Shown here: positions 17,466-28,790 of the stretch, in pieces
How the letters are laid out: every line of letters starts with the position of its first letter
Numbering within the stretch: position 1 is the first letter of the stretch
Source: Roseibium sp. MMSF_3412
GTDB taxonomy: Bacteria > Pseudomonadota > Alphaproteobacteria > Rhizobiales > Stappiaceae
Reading direction: 5' to 3'
Assembly (NCBI RefSeq): GCF_030733265.1
Contig: NZ_JASHJI010000004.1
Location: 310,001 to 374,000, forward strand
DNA length: 64,000 nucleotides
Notes under the pieces: generated by a model
The model's database searches: none
Told to the model about the DNA's origin: nothing
The model's input: only the letters and a program-made list of their open reading frames with translations
Translations under genes and position numbers: made by a program

Positions 17466-19025
17466 TCAAACTGCTGTCTTGTGGTTTGGCATTGTGAACC
17501 TGTGCACTTCACGTGCCTCGTCGAATGTTTCCGAAAACGCGGCTGTCTTTCGAAAAGCCCCAAGCGATGCCGTGTTCCCGGCCTTCACTTCTCCGGTTAT
17601 GCGTTTCACCTGAGGTAAGTGACGTGTTTCCTCGAGCATTTTTTCAAGGAGGAGCTTTCCGTAGCCGCGCCCCCGAAACAGGCTGTCTATGCTGAAATCG
17701 ACCAGGTATTCGCACGCGTGTGGCTCAAGACGCAACTGGCCGACAGGCAACCCCGACTTCGAAAGCAGAACCCAGAGATGACAGGCCGGATCCGCCAGTT
17801 TCCGATCGTACCACGCCGAATGTGTCTCCCACTCAATCCGATCACTGCTGAACGCATTCTTGCGCACGGACGGGTCGTTTGCCCAGAGATAAAACAACTT
17901 CTTGTGGTCTTGCCTCGCGGGCGTCAGGCGCAAGTGATCTCTGCCGGGCGGGACAAGGTATTCCGCGACCCTGTCGGCACCGAAGGCGTCGGTCAGTTCC
18001 CGCGATCTTAAGGACATGTCCGCGTTCTTGTCCTGGTCGGAAACCGCCTGCAGCAAAACCTGCCGAAGACCTTCATCGGTGATCGTGCGCCAATCGCCGG
18101 CGTAGTAAATCAGGCCCGCCTTGTTCAATTCATCGGCCAGAGGAAGCTGGTTCTCAGCGATCGATGTAACAACAGCAGGCAAGCCAAGCGCGCATCGTTC
18201 CCAACTCGAGGTTCCGCCGGCCCCCAGCGCCAGATCAGCCTCCGCCAGGAGCGGTGCCAAACTCTTCAATTCCTTATGTATCTTGGTTCCCGGTCGCTTT
18301 GCGCAAAGCTCTTCAACGCTCGCAGAGTGCCGGTTCGTCGCCCCAAGCACAACGTTGACTTTCAAATCCGCAAAGGGCACCTGCGAGAGGACGCGCACGG
18401 CACGCGCCGTCTCGTTGGACTGGTCGGATCCGCCATAGAAAACAACGATGCGTTTCACAGGGGTGGCGTCGGGCCTTTCCGGACGCAATTGCCGATAGTC
18501 CTTTTGCAGCAGCGCATATCTCGGACCAAAAAGTTTCAAACATTCCTCTGGAACGAGTTCCGCATAGCGATCTTTCCCAGAGGCGAAAAAGGTCTGGTCC
18601 AGCAGCAAGTCGCAGTCATGTGGCCTGTCGGCTAAATCATCGATTACCGCAATTTTTCCGGCGGCGGCACGCAGCGCCCTTTCCCAGTCTCGATCGAGCG
18701 CGTAGTGGTCCACGATGAGCCAGTCGACTTGTTTGTCGACCGCCTGAAGCGTCTGCTCAGCGTCCCTTTCAATCGTCACGCCCAACCAGTGAGAATGCGC
18801 GTGCGGACCCGCGGCGCCGGTTCCCGTTTCCGGCGCGCTGAACTCCAGCGCTTTCACGTGGAAGCCTCTTGCGCGAATACTGTTGGCCATGTGGCCGACA
18901 TGTTGCCGCGTGATGAAGCTGCACTCCGCGCCAAGATCGGACAGACGGTCGGCGAGGGTCAGGCACCTCACCACATGTCCTGTTCCGATCATGGACGACG
19001 CATCCACACGAAAGGCGATCTTCAT
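17466..19025 (-). CDS. pseG: PseG-type UDP-sugar hydrolase fused to a GNAT acetyltransferase
   Basis: A 519-residue two-domain protein. Residues 1 to about 340 are PseG-like: the start MKIAFRVDASSMIGTGHVVRCL holds the conserved Gly-Thr-Gly-His, and a GT-B C-lobe carries GAGGTSSWERCALGLP near 260. It removes UDP from the 2,4-diacetamido-altrose nucleotide. Residues about 350-519 are a GNAT domain with the acetyl-CoA loop SLFRGRGYGKLLLEKML near 460 and would be the PseH-like N-acyltransferase. The open frame runs to 19091, but the ATG at 19025 overlaps the deacetylase stop as TGATG and matches the PseG N-terminus. The stop is 6 bases before the formyltransferase ATG. Confidence 0.92.
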   Translation of the reverse strand: MKIAFRVDASSMIGTGHVVRCLTLADRLSDLGAECSFITRQHVGHMANSIRARGFHVKALEFSAPETGTGAAGPHAHSHWLGVTIERDAEQTLQAVDKQVDWLIVDHYALDRDWERALRAAAGKIAVIDDLADRPHDCDLLLDQTFFASGKDRYAELVPEECLKLFGPRYALLQKDYRQLRPERPDATPVKRIVVFYGGSDQSNETARAVRVLSQVPFADLKVNVVLGATNRHSASVEELCAKRPGTKIHKELKSLAPLLAEADLALGAGGTSSWERCALGLPAVVTSIAENQLPLADELNKAGLIYYAGDWRTITDEGLRQVLLQAVSDQDKNADMSLRSRELTDAFGADRVAEYLVPPGRDHLRLTPARQDHKKLFYLWANDPSVRKNAFSSDRIEWETHSAWYDRKLADPACHLWVLLSKSGLPVGQLRLEPHACEYLVDFSIDSLFRGRGYGKLLLEKMLEETRHLPQVKRITGEVKAGNTASLGAFRKTAAFSETFDEAREVHRFTMPNHKTAV

Positions 19026-19717
19026 CAAAGCAGCTCTCGTCCCAGCATAAAGGCTTCCGCAGCTTTGAAGCCGGCCGTCGCCCCCCGCCATCTGGCAAGA
19101 TGCTCATTCGCCTCAATCGATCTCGCGTGCGGCCACGGACGCATCTCCATGGCATAGGCCTTGAGCGCCTCTATCTTTCGCGGAAGTGTTTCGCTGATAT
19201 CGACAAAACTCGTCGGCTGAAAGGACGGTGCGCTGCCAGGTGTCTGCCATTCGGTGCTGGAAGCAACTTCAAAGAAGTAGATTTTCCTGACATCTCGCCC
19301 GGGCTGCGGTCTGCAGGCAGTTACGACGGCCTGGTGCGCGATGCGGTGATCCGCATTCACGTCACCTGCGTGATGCGTGTAAATGCTATCAGGCCTGAAT
19401 TCGTCGATGACCTTCTCCAGTGTCTGGGTGACCTCGATCAGGGGAACCGTATCCAGCCTGTTGTCCGGAAAGTCGAAAAAGAGAGGATCCTCCGCCCCCA
19501 GAATGCGACAGGCCGTCTGAGCCGCTTTTCGGCGTTCGGTCAACTCAGGTTGCCGGATCTCACCTCCGGCACTTCTGGCGCCGACCCCATCGGCGAAAAA
19601 CATGACTGTTACCGCCGCCCCTGCATCGCTAAGGCGCGCAATCGTGCCGCCACATCCCAATACTTCATCATCCGGATGTGCCGCGACAACCAGGACCCTG
19701 TTTTGCGAAGATTGCAT
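19025..19717 (-). CDS. PIG-L/LmbE-family deacetylase
   Basis: A 230-residue zinc-dependent N-deacetylase fold. The metal motif AHPDDEVLGCGGT lies near residues 13-25, and the distal His is in ADHRIAHQAV near 121. Such enzymes remove an N-acetyl group from amino sugars or small conjugates. Lying between the cytidylyltransferase-aminotransferase gene and pseG, it probably deacetylates a pathway intermediate or the finished acid, freeing an amine for the GNAT or the formyltransferase. The ATG at 19717 lies two bases after the upstream TGA; a TTG at 19723 is also possible. PIG-L proteins are not part of the canonical PseB-C-H-G-I-F set. Confidence 0.88.
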   Translation of the reverse strand: MQSSQNRVLVVAAHPDDEVLGCGGTIARLSDAGAAVTVMFFADGVGARSAGGEIRQPELTERRKAAQTACRILGAEDPLFFDFPDNRLDTVPLIEVTQTLEKVIDEFRPDSIYTHHAGDVNADHRIAHQAVVTACRPQPGRDVRKIYFFEVASSTEWQTPGSAPSFQPTSFVDISETLPRKIEALKAYAMEMRPWPHARSIEANEHLARWRGATAGFKAAEAFMLGRELL

Positions 19718-19719
19718 TC

Positions 19720-21747
19720 TCAATTCAACCTTTTGAAGCCGGCACTACAGACCGGCCCTTCCAGAAGATCATCGATGGAGCGTCCATCCTCGCACCGGCG
19801 AATGGTGGCGAAAATGTCATCAAGATGCTGAAAATACTCCGCGACAACCTGTTCCGTATGTTCAGTACAGACATATACCGCGTTCGAGGCCAGAAAGCCG
19901 CGCTTCAACATTTCCTGCGTAATGTAGGTTTTGTACTTGAGCCAGTTCGCCGACCCGATGCTGAAGCTGGTAAGCGCCGGCAAACCGCTGACAGATACCG
20001 GCAACCCATGCTGCTTTCCAAGCTGGACCCAACGCTCGCTGATTTCGGTGCCCGTCGAAGTGATCATCTCCCATGATCGCATCGCCTCCATCACTTCGAG
20101 CGTCTTGAGCCCGGCACTGGGTCCTATTCTTTCCGTCCAGAACGTGCTGCTGATGAACGTCGATTGGGCAGCCTCCATGACCTCCCGTCGTCCGATCGCC
20201 GCAGTAATCGCATAGCCATTACCCAGCGCTTTGCCGAACATGGCCATATCGGGTTCCACACCGAACTTCTTGTGCAGCCCGCCGAACGTTTCCCGGAAAC
20301 CTGACGTGCATTCATCGAAGACCAGAACAATATTATGCTCAGAGGCCAGTTGCCTGACCTTGTGCAGAAATCCGTCTTCCGGCCCGCGATTTCGCGAGAC
20401 TTCCATCTTGATCACGCCAATGTCGTGTTGTTCGACCAGGGCCTTGAGGCGGGGAAAATCGTTGTACTCGAAGGTCAGGATACTGCCGGCAAGGTCTCTG
20501 GGAACTCCCTTCGGCTCCAATCCGGGCAGCAAGTGGCCATCCAACTCCTTGTCGTTTGAAAGGTTTGCGGCAAGGTACCAGTCATGCCAGCCGTGATAAC
20601 CACAGATTGCCACCTTGTCCCGCCCGGAGGCTGCGCGCGCGATGCGTATGGCGATTGCGTTCGCCTCGCCACCGGACCGGGCGAAACGGACCATGTCCGC
20701 CCAGGGGTGAAGTTCGACAAGTCGTTCTGCAAGCCAAACCTCCTCCGGGCAGTTCAAGGTCGACATGTTCCCGGCCTGGACGGTTTCCATCACCGCAGCA
20801 TCGATTTCGGCGTTCCCGTATCCGAGCGTGTTTGTACCAATGCCCATGATTGACATATCGACATATTCACGACCATCAAGATCCCAAACCCGGCAGCCCT
20901 TTGCCTTGCTGAAATAAGCCGGCCAGTGCTCCGGCAGGAACATGTCGGGCCGCTTTGAAAGAAGCATGTTGCCGCCCGGGATGACGCGTTTGGCGCGTTG
21001 CCAGAGTTTTTGTCCGTCGCCCATGCTTGCTCCCTCATTGCGCCCATATTGACTGTTCAATTGAAACAGTCCCGGGTTGTCGTTTTTCAAGGCAAGGATT
21101 TCTTGCCAACCGAAATGCGCCCCATTCGGGAAACTCTCAAAAATCCTTGAGACGAGTTCGTAGTCTTCAGGTTCGTCCACGGTCCAACGCTCGGAAGAAA
21201 AGTCTTCGCTTGCAGCAACATTCCCTGTCTTAAAATCAGGCTCCTGCCGGAGATAAGGCGTTACGTGCTCGCGCTGAAATTCATCCGATGCATTTCGCCA
21301 GGCTTTTGCAAGCGCCTCGAATTGGACCACCTCGACATCCAGGCCATCGGGAAACGTCGGTGGGCTGACGTTGCTTGTATAGTCGTTCCGTTCGGCGCTG
21401 TGAAGCGACAATACCTGATCCACAACGCCGGCATCGACCAGCGGACAATCTCCCGTGATGCGAACAATCGTGTCTGCATTGTTTTGGCGCGCCGCCTGAT
21501 AGTAGCGGTCCAGCACATCCGATTCAGAGCCGCGAAAGACTGCAATCCCCAACCCCTCGACATGAGCTGCCAATTCATCGTTTTCGGGTGACGACGACGT
21601 CGCCAGAACAATCTTGTCGACGCCGCGGGCCAGGCTGAGGCGATCGATCAAATGATCGATCATGGGCCGGTCATGAATTGGCAGCATGACTTTTTTCGGC
21701 AGGCGTGTCGAACCCATGCGTGCCTGAATGATGGCGACAGTCGTCAA
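19720..21747 (-). CDS. Cytidylyltransferase-class III aminotransferase fusion (PseF-like domain at N-terminus)
   Basis: A 675-residue bifunctional protein. Residues 1-235 form a SpsF/PseF-type nucleotidyltransferase (IIQARMGSTRLPKK near 6-19; VRITGDCPLVD near 94-104). Residues about 245-665 form a glutamate-1-semialdehyde aminomutase-like class III aminotransferase, with SGGEANAIAIRIA near 358-370, VFDECTSGF near 475, and the PLP-lysine in MFGKALGNGY near 504. The start is TTG at 21747, backed by GAGGAG seven bases upstream. An internal ATG at 21024 (codon 242), right at the domain border, has its own GGGAG site, so the aminotransferase may also be made alone. It should activate the nonulosonate with CTP and add an amine to a keto intermediate; the second role is inferred. 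Confidence 0.9.
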   Translation of the reverse strand: MTTVAIIQARMGSTRLPKKVMLPIHDRPMIDHLIDRLSLARGVDKIVLATSSSPENDELAAHVEGLGIAVFRGSESDVLDRYYQAARQNNADTIVRITGDCPLVDAGVVDQVLSLHSAERNDYTSNVSPPTFPDGLDVEVVQFEALAKAWRNASDEFQREHVTPYLRQEPDFKTGNVAASEDFSSERWTVDEPEDYELVSRIFESFPNGAHFGWQEILALKNDNPGLFQLNSQYGRNEGASMGDGQKLWQRAKRVIPGGNMLLSKRPDMFLPEHWPAYFSKAKGCRVWDLDGREYVDMSIMGIGTNTLGYGNAEIDAAVMETVQAGNMSTLNCPEEVWLAERLVELHPWADMVRFARSGGEANAIAIRIARAASGRDKVAICGYHGWHDWYLAANLSNDKELDGHLLPGLEPKGVPRDLAGSILTFEYNDFPRLKALVEQHDIGVIKMEVSRNRGPEDGFLHKVRQLASEHNIVLVFDECTSGFRETFGGLHKKFGVEPDMAMFGKALGNGYAITAAIGRREVMEAAQSTFISSTFWTERIGPSAGLKTLEVMEAMRSWEMITSTGTEISERWVQLGKQHGLPVSVSGLPALTSFSIGSANWLKYKTYITQEMLKRGFLASNAVYVCTEHTEQVVAEYFQHLDDIFATIRRCEDGRSIDDLLEGPVCSAGFKRLN

Positions 21748-22259
21748 TTACGAGCTCCTCGTGCGTGAAGGGTAACGGTATCTGCAAACGATCGGCGGTT
21801 TCTCAACATGAATGACGCGCTTGAGACCCAATGCGCGGCAGCACGTGTTGATAGACTTTTCCCGGATAGTCGGCAACGTTCGAAGGCACGGAGACATGCT
21901 CTTGCCGCTCAAATCGCTCACCGAATCCGTTTGCTGCAAACGGATGGAATAGCCGGACGCATCACAGAGTGGCGTATGGTCAGCGCTCATCCAGCCAAAT
22001 ACACCGCGCCTCGCATGTCCGTCTCGACGGCAAAAGTTGATTTGGTCTCATTGCAAGGTGCGGCGAGACACACTCTCGCTCAAAATTTTGCTTTGACTGT
22101 ATTTGAGCCTTCCGGAGGCGGACTTACGCATCTCTATTTTTACTTAATGAATATTTCATTCTATTCATTTTCTCAAATATTCACACGCCAACAGTTACAA
22201 CTTGACACCCTCAAGGCGCACCACTATTCCCAAATACTGAATAATTCAAGAGAGATATC
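21748..22259. promoter_or_regulatory. Divergent, AT-rich intergenic region
   Basis: 512 bases without a convincing gene between the leftward nonulosonate operon and the rightward asparagine-synthase-like gene. GC content falls sharply from about 22080 to 22260. The rightward promoter is called separately at 22202. A leftward promoter must exist, but I cannot place it with confidence. Confidence 0.6.
22202..22230 (+). promoter_or_regulatory. Sigma-70-type promoter for the asparagine-synthase-like gene
   Basis: TTGACA at 22202-22207 is a perfect -35. After 17 bases comes TATTCC at 22225-22230 as a -10. The predicted transcript would begin near 22237, leaving a leader of about 23 bases before the ATG at 22260. 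It lies in the AT-rich part of the divergent region. Confidence 0.6.
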
Positions 22260-24179
22260 ATGCGCCTTACTTTTTCGGCCACTCAAGATTACTCTGAGCT
22301 CCACGGGTCCGTGCCGATCGGGAATCGTGAATTCGGGCCACAAAGACGCGCAATAATCTATGGTGATGTCTACGGGTCTGCGGTGGAAGGCAGCTCCCAG
22401 ATGCGCGACGCAACCGTCGATGCAATTCTGGAGGCGGCGGAAGACATGCACCGGCTCGAAGCCACGCTCAGAACGGCGCTGGGCAGCTTTTTCGTCGTTG
22501 TGCAAGACACGGGATCGTCGCCGGCAAAGCTGGAGCTTGCCGCATCGCCGGGATCCGCCGGTTTTTACTTCGTCATTGCAGACAACAAGCTGGAAGTCGC
22601 AACCGACGAGCGGTCTTTGTTTGAAGACTTTGCCCGAGCTGAAAACCTGATGGATGATGCGCTTGCAAACATGCTTGTTTGCCATCAGGGCCTCGCGCGC
22701 ACGCCATACGGTTCTCTGTTTTCAAACATCCACCGCTGCTTGCCCGGCGGCACGATCAGCTGGTGGGGTGGCGAAGACTGGAAGCCGCGTTTTTTCGTCG
22801 TGCCGGAAAATGACGATGTAACGACGCGTTCCCTTTCGGAGGAAAGTGCCGAGGCGTTTGGCGATGTTCTCGAACGCTCCCTTTCCATCACAATAGAAAC
22901 CGCCGGCGACGGGCGAGATCTGGCGCTGGCGACGTCGGGCGGCATCGACAGTTCCGTCCTCCTGGCTGCATTGTGCAAGCTTGGTAAATCTTTCACTCCC
23001 TTCCACTATCCGTATTCGGCAGGCGATCAGCCCGACCTCAAGCTGGCGAGCATCGTTTGCGACCGTCTTGGCGTACCGCTGACAATCGTGGAGCGTGAGG
23101 AACTGGACATTGATCATGCGCGGGCGCATGGCCAGGCGGGCTTCGGCACAGTCATTGCCCCCTACAAGGCGGACTTCGGGTTCAAGGATTTCCAACCCAG
23201 CGACAAGCCCACGCTTGAGATCAACGGGCAAAATGCCGATACGCTCTACTTTGTCGATACATTTACCAAGAGTTCAAGACACACCGGCTGGCTGCGCTTT
23301 CGCAGAGACTTGCGCACGATGCCGAACCGCATCCTGCTGTCCCATTCGTACCTGAATGGTCGGCCGGCACCTGCCTGGCTTCAGATGCCCCCTTTCAAGG
23401 TCAACGATACCGCGCGAAATGGCGGTTTCGTTGATTTCATAAAGGGCACGATCTGCAGCACCAGGGAGCACACGCCCGGCTTTTACGACCCTTCGCCGGA
23501 AGCGGACGCGGATCCCGTCGCTGCGATGGTCATCGAACATCGCCGCGAACGAATCCTTGAACCTTACCTTAAGGCCTTCGGCATTGACGTGAATGACCGT
23601 GGTGCGTGGCCGGAAACCGGTGACAAGGCCATGCGTCTGCTGCGCATGGCCAAATGGTTCAGGTTCGTTCAGAACGTCCATGCCAATTATTCGAACTTCC
23701 AGACACATCATCAACGCATCAAGCATCTGCCTTACTCCCAGGGCCGCTTGTCGCAGATCCTGCTGGAGCAACGACTGGACCTTCCGGACATGTTCTTCGT
23801 GAAGCGCATGCTCCGCAAATACTTCAGACAGGCCGCAGGATTTACCTACAGCGCGGTCATTGATGAAATGCGCGATGGCCGTTCGAAACCGATACCGGAT
23901 CCAGAAAAACGCGAAAGACAAGTACGCGCGGAAGAAAGGCGGCCGAAGTTCGAGCAGACGGCGCCGAACATCATTGCAGAACGCCTTGCAACGATCATCG
24001 ACGCCAAGAGGATGTATCTTTGCGACCTGGCCAGAAACCCGGCGCTGCGTGATCGTCTTCAGCTTGACTACAAGAGGCTTCTGGGTGAAGCGCCCATCGA
24101 AGACCGTGCGCAGCTCATGGAAGTTACCCGCCTCGTGAATCTCGAGCTCTGGCTCAAGTCTGCCTTGTCGGAAGATTGA
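22260..24179 (+). CDS. Asparagine synthase-like ATP-dependent amidotransferase/ligase
   Basis: A 639-residue protein with the two-domain layout of class B asparagine synthases. The PP-loop for ATP pyrophosphatase chemistry, LATSGGIDSSVLLA, lies near residues 222-235, and PYSAGDQPDLK follows near 258. The N-terminal 200 residues look like a degenerate glutaminase domain: it begins Met-Arg-Leu-Thr, so the Cys2 nucleophile is absent and glutamine is probably not the direct nitrogen donor. Related proteins amidate uronic acids in O-antigens (WbpS type) or build lactams and amides. In this island it could amidate a sugar acid, but no substrate can be named. It has its own promoter and stands alone. 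Confidence 0.82.
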   Translation: MRLTFSATQDYSELHGSVPIGNREFGPQRRAIIYGDVYGSAVEGSSQMRDATVDAILEAAEDMHRLEATLRTALGSFFVVVQDTGSSPAKLELAASPGSAGFYFVIADNKLEVATDERSLFEDFARAENLMDDALANMLVCHQGLARTPYGSLFSNIHRCLPGGTISWWGGEDWKPRFFVVPENDDVTTRSLSEESAEAFGDVLERSLSITIETAGDGRDLALATSGGIDSSVLLAALCKLGKSFTPFHYPYSAGDQPDLKLASIVCDRLGVPLTIVEREELDIDHARAHGQAGFGTVIAPYKADFGFKDFQPSDKPTLEINGQNADTLYFVDTFTKSSRHTGWLRFRRDLRTMPNRILLSHSYLNGRPAPAWLQMPPFKVNDTARNGGFVDFIKGTICSTREHTPGFYDPSPEADADPVAAMVIEHRRERILEPYLKAFGIDVNDRGAWPETGDKAMRLLRMAKWFRFVQNVHANYSNFQTHHQRIKHLPYSQGRLSQILLEQRLDLPDMFFVKRMLRKYFRQAAGFTYSAVIDEMRDGRSKPIPDPEKRERQVRAEERRPKFEQTAPNIIAERLATIIDAKRMYLCDLARNPALRDRLQLDYKRLLGEAPIEDRAQLMEVTRLVNLELWLKSALSED

Positions 24180-24338
24180 CTTCATAGGCAGGATGCGAGC
24201 AGTTCATCGCCTGACTGAAGACAAAAACCGTTCAGAAGAAGTCGGTACCAGGACGCCATTCTGGGCTCACGGTATCCGTCCGAAACAGCCTGCGTTTCCA
24301 CATTTGCGATGGGTGTGGATCCAACCTGGCCCCAAAAA

Positions 24339-24965
24339 CTAAGACGTGCCGCTTCGCGAGCGCATGTCCATTTCATCGCGGATATCATATTCAGGATCCA
24401 GATAAACGCCGCTCATGGCACTCCGCAGGTCTTCGTATTCTTCAGACAGCAGGGCGAACTGCACGACGTCAACATAGCCCTCAGGAAGCCGCCGTGCCTG
24501 TCGGGCCGTGCCTTCCATTTTCACACCCAACCGCCGGTTGGAGGCCAAAGACGCCGTGTTGGGTGCGAGCACGCCTGTCCAAAGCCTGTTCAGACGCAGG
24601 CCCCGAAAACCGTATTCAAAGAGCATTGCAAGCATTTCTGTCCCATAGCCCTGCCCACGGACGGAAACGTCTCCAAGCAATCGGCCATAGGTTGCCTGAC
24701 TGTCGCGTTCTCTGATGCTGCTCAGACGAACGTTGCCGATATACCTGTCGTCGGACCTCGTGCAGACCGCCATCAGGTGATCGCCTGCACGCCGGTTCGA
24801 TTCAATATAGGAGCGCAAATCGTCTTCGGTCTGGTTCAACGGTGCATCCAGATGGGGCCGGTCTTGCTCCGCATTTATCCACTCCAGCCAACCGCGATGA
24901 ATATCGTCCTCGGTTACAGGGCGCAGATAAAGGCGCATGCCAATCGGGAAGCGTTGTTCATTCAT
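24339..24965 (-). CDS. GNAT-family N-acetyltransferase (RimJ/RimL type)
   Basis: A 208-residue acetyltransferase. It opens MRLYLRPVTEDDIHRGWLEWIN, with a LGDVSVRGQGYGTEMLAML acetyl-CoA loop near residues 93-111 and NTASLASNRRLGVKMEGTAR near 132-151. The arrangement fits PseH-like sugar amine acetyltransferases and also protein-acetylating RimJ relatives. Its place between glycan genes favours acetylation of an amino sugar. It is transcribed alone on the minus strand. The 160 bases downstream, up to the asparagine-synthase-like stop, show no terminator I can identify. Confidence 0.85.
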   Translation of the reverse strand: MNEQRFPIGMRLYLRPVTEDDIHRGWLEWINAEQDRPHLDAPLNQTEDDLRSYIESNRRAGDHLMAVCTRSDDRYIGNVRLSSIRERDSQATYGRLLGDVSVRGQGYGTEMLAMLFEYGFRGLRLNRLWTGVLAPNTASLASNRRLGVKMEGTARQARRLPEGYVDVVQFALLSEEYEDLRSAMSGVYLDPEYDIRDEMDMRSRSGTS

Positions 24966-25208
24966 TTTTTGGTCCCCTTGTCCTCGTCGAAAGGTTCATC
25001 TGCGACAGCTCGCATTTGTTGCCAGATACCGGCTCAGTTCAAGTGCATCACGGCAGACAGCCGCCTATTCCAAAAGAATAAAGCTCGGCCCCAAAAGGCA
25101 GGATGTATATCTGAGCCATGCTTGTATCCGGTTGTTGGATATGCAATTTGTCGCGAGCGAAAGCATCGCGAAGATTTATTAGGTTTCCCGCGATTTGGAG
25201 TATCTCTT

Positions 25209-26321
25209 TTGCCCAGCATATTGAGTGTCGTCGGCGCGCGCCCCCAATTCGTCAAGGCCGCTGTGGTCTCAAAGGCGTTTGCGTCCATTGGCGTTGACGA
25301 AGCCGTAGTGCACACCGGTCAACACTATGACGATGCCATGAGCGGGCGGTTTCTTTCGCAGCTGGGAATGGACAACATCGCGATCAATCTGACCGTCGGA
25401 TCCGGAAATCATTCCCTGCAGACCGCGGGTATCATGACCGGTCTGCAGGAATATCTTGATACCCAGGCAAGCCTCCCAAAGGCGATTGTTGTGTACGGAG
25501 ACACGAATTCAACGATCGCCGCCAGTCTCGTGGCTGCAAAACTCGGCGTTCCCATCATGCACGTCGAAGCCGGTTTGCGCAGTTATAACCGGGCGATGCC
25601 TGAAGAAATCAACCGGGTGATGACCGATCACGTCTCCGAACTGCTTTTCTGTTCGTCGGAGACCGGTGTCGAGAACCTTCGAAAGGAAGGCATCGTCAGG
25701 AACGTTTTCAATGTCGGCGATGTCATGCGCGACGGTTTTCTCGTCTATCGGGATATTGCTCGGGACCTGGCAGCTCAGGGGAAAATCACGCGTCCCCCTA
25801 TCGACGCGCCGTTTTGCCTGGCCACAATCCACCGCCCCAGCAACACCGATCGTCCTGAGCGACTGCAAACCGTTATCTCGTCCCTTGGCAAGTTGGAGAA
25901 AACGGTGATCTGGCCGGTACATCCGCGCAACCGTTCGGCGTTGAAAAACATGAACATCCCGGACAACCTCAACTGTATCGATCCTGTCGGCTATCTGGAA
26001 ATGCTGCTGTTGCTGGATGCATGCGATGCCGTCCTGACCGATTCAGGTGGATTGCAAAAAGAAGCACATTGGGCAAAACGGCCGTGCATAACCCTGCGTG
26101 ACGAAACCGAGTGGACGGAAACACTCGAAGGGGGATGGAACCAGCTTCCAAATCCGGCACAAGATGACGTAGCAGCGCTCGCCGGACGCTCCCCGGGCGC
26201 GCCTTGGCGGCTGCTCTACGGTGATGGCAATGCCGCGATGAAAATCGCAAACACAAATTCCGAACATCTGCACCTGAATCGAGGCCCTGCCATTGGCAGC
26301 AAACATCGCAGCGTAGTCTGA
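25209..26321 (+). CDS. wbpI: UDP-sugar 2-epimerase, non-hydrolysing (WbpI/WecB family)
   Basis: A 370-residue GT-B-like epimerase. It begins PSILSVVGARPQFVKAAVVSKAF, has GDTNSTIAA near 95, HVEAGLRSYNRAMPEEINR near 115-133, DPVGYLEM near 258 and TDSGGLQKEA near 278-287, all hallmarks of the UDP-GlcNAc 2-epimerase fold. The open frame extends far upstream, but I place the start at TTG 25209 because GGAG precedes it by eight bases and the family N-terminus begins there. With wbpA, wbpB and wbpD remnants downstream, it most likely acted on UDP-GlcNAc3NAcA to give the manno form (WbpI). WecB activity on UDP-GlcNAc is the alternative. Confidence 0.85.
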   Translation: MPSILSVVGARPQFVKAAVVSKAFASIGVDEAVVHTGQHYDDAMSGRFLSQLGMDNIAINLTVGSGNHSLQTAGIMTGLQEYLDTQASLPKAIVVYGDTNSTIAASLVAAKLGVPIMHVEAGLRSYNRAMPEEINRVMTDHVSELLFCSSETGVENLRKEGIVRNVFNVGDVMRDGFLVYRDIARDLAAQGKITRPPIDAPFCLATIHRPSNTDRPERLQTVISSLGKLEKTVIWPVHPRNRSALKNMNIPDNLNCIDPVGYLEMLLLLDACDAVLTDSGGLQKEAHWAKRPCITLRDETEWTETLEGGWNQLPNPAQDDVAALAGRSPGAPWRLLYGDGNAAMKIANTNSEHLHLNRGPAIGSKHRSVV

Positions 26322-26455
26322 CAAACAGAACTCAACCCCAATATCTGCCTTTGCCACTGAAGCATGCTTGTGTGTTCCCACGCGCATGGTTCATAAGTCA
26401 GGCGAAGTGAGCGGAGCGATTATCCTTTTATCTGAACTTGAGATTCGAGACTTCC

Positions 26456-28776
<2,321 letters not shown>

Positions 28777-28790
<14 letters not shown>

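Noticed and set aside
24182..24388. Short minus-strand frame after the GNAT gene
   Set aside because: No ribosome-binding site and overlap with the end of the GNAT gene; composition does not distinguish it from chance.
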